NCBI GenBank assembly: GCA_031371425.1
Contig: JANMJO010000029.1
Span: 1-6,622 of the forward strand
Direction of reading: 5' to 3'
Source of the DNA: JAFMIX01 sp031371425
Lineage (GTDB): Bacteria; Verrucomicrobiota; Verrucomicrobiia; Limisphaerales; JAFMIX01
DNA: 6,622 bases
Below the pieces are notes generated by a model, which saw only the letters and a list, made by a program, of their open reading frames with translations, had not been told where the DNA came from and ran no database searches. The position numbers and the translations under genes are program-made. Shown here piece by piece: positions 6,400 to 6,622 of this stretch (position 1 is the first letter of the stretch; every line of letters begins with the position of its first letter).

Positions 6400-6419
6400 C
6401 CCACGGTTTCAACCGTGGG
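6400..6419. repeat. 20-bp near-perfect palindrome (left terminal hairpin of the element)
   Basis: CCCACGGTT-TC-AACCGTGGG forms a 9-bp stem with a 2-nt centre. It shares both 9-bp arms with the palindrome at 6518-6537, so either arm can pair locally or with the distant copy. Confidence 0.85.
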
Positions 6420-6517
6420 TAAAAGTTGGAAACAAATCGAGTCCCGGAGGGACGGCAGAATTCCCCTTGGGTATTTCTGTCGCCCCTACGGGGCTTGTGA
6501 TTTTTTTGTGACACTGA

Positions 6518-6537
6518 CCCACGGTTATAACCGTGGG
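6518..6537. repeat. 20-bp perfect palindrome (right terminal hairpin of the element)
   Basis: CCCACGGTTATAACCGTGGG is identical to its reverse complement over all 20 bases. It is the partner of 6400-6419, differing only at the two central positions. A symmetric site of this kind could be a hairpin in RNA or a target of a dimeric DNA-binding protein. Confidence 0.88.
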
Positions 6538-6622
6538 CTATTGTCATTTGTCTCTGCGGGACTGCGGTGTGTCGGCTTGACTGGCACGCGAAATTCTCTA
6601 GCTTACCGGACGCGTCGGTTTG

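Larger units (their letters stand above)
6371..6542. repeat. Palindrome-cluster repeat element with CCCACGGTT/AACCGTGGG terminal inverted repeats
   Basis: The core at 6395-6542 is bounded by a perfect 14-bp inverted repeat, AATAGCCCACGGTT (6395-6408) and its complement (6529-6542). Between them are several short hairpins: GTCCC-GGA-GGGAC (6441-6453), an imperfect GGCAGAA/TTCTGTC pair (about 6454-6481) and GCCCC-TAC-GGGGC (6482-6494). A related module, AAGCCCC-n-GGGGCGAC, occurs on the plus strand at 6373-6390 and inverted at 6480-6497, so the element appears to extend outwards to about 6371. No transposase is present. It resembles a dispersed MITE or REP-cluster type intergenic repeat, which is inference. 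It ends about 9 bp before the nuoF start and supplies the nuoF leader, where GCCCC/GGGGC hairpins may influence translation or mRNA stability. Confidence 0.8.
6363..6622. other. Upstream region of nuoF: repeat-rich, no gene confidently assigned
   Basis: About 180 bp of this region (6371-6542) is a palindromic element described separately. The remaining 6543-6622 has no recognisable domain. On the minus strand one frame ends in TAG at 6598-6600 after reading KPTRPVS, which could be the tail of nuoE, the gene expected here, but 7 residues cannot prove it. Another frame is open from 6622 to a stop at 6365-6367 and reads through the whole repeat; it is probably fortuitous. I see no convincing sigma-70 promoter on the minus strand, so nuoF is likely transcribed from further upstream. 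Confidence 0.6.

Noticed and set aside
6365..6547. 60-codon minus-strand open frame (MTIAHGYNRG...)
   Set aside because: It is entirely repeat sequence with hairpin-encoded residues and no sign of a real protein.
6577..6604. TTGACT ... TAGCTT as a plus-strand promoter
   Set aside because: The -10 match is poor, it points out of the window away from the operon, and nothing on the plus strand needs it.

Overview
The window holds part of a respiratory complex I (NADH:quinone oxidoreductase, nuo) operon, transcribed entirely from the minus strand. Read in the direction of transcription (right to left) the order is: an 80 bp unassigned edge where nuoE might end, a palindrome-rich repeat element, nuoF, an unexpected gene coding for a PepSY membrane domain joined to an outer-membrane-type beta-barrel, nuoG, nuoH, nuoI, a second and unrelated palindromic repeat element, and the first 36 codons of nuoJ. 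Apart from the extra gene this is the common bacterial order E-F-G-H-I-J.

The host is probably a free-living Gram-negative bacterium of moderately high GC. Intergenic composite palindromes of this kind (10-bp CACGAATGRA repeats around a GGAGTTCCGCC hairpin, and CCCACGGTT/AACCGTGGG palindromes) remind me of Verrucomicrobiota of the Pedosphaera/Limisphaerales type. That placement rests on memory and is not proven here.

The core genes look functional. NuoF has the FMN/NADH motifs and all four N3 cluster ligands. NuoG has complete ligand sets for one [2Fe-2S] and three [4Fe-4S] clusters, including N7, but is short at its C-terminus. NuoI has both CxxCxxCxxxC motifs. NuoH has the quinone-site signatures. 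Together they carry electrons from NADH through FMN and the Fe-S chain to quinone at the NuoH membrane interface, with NuoJ starting the proton-pumping arm.

The most unusual item is the gene at 3616-4893. It sits between nuoF and nuoG, shares the ATGA overlap with nuoF, shares a TAATG stop-start with nuoG, and has the only full-consensus Shine-Dalgarno (GGAGGAGG) in the window. Its product joins an inner-membrane PepSY domain to a secreted beta-barrel through an internal segment resembling a signal peptide, so it may be a natural polyprotein cut by signal peptidase. The two repeat elements occupy the only two sizeable gaps of an otherwise gapless operon. No RNA genes, CRISPR arrays or convincing promoters or terminators were seen.
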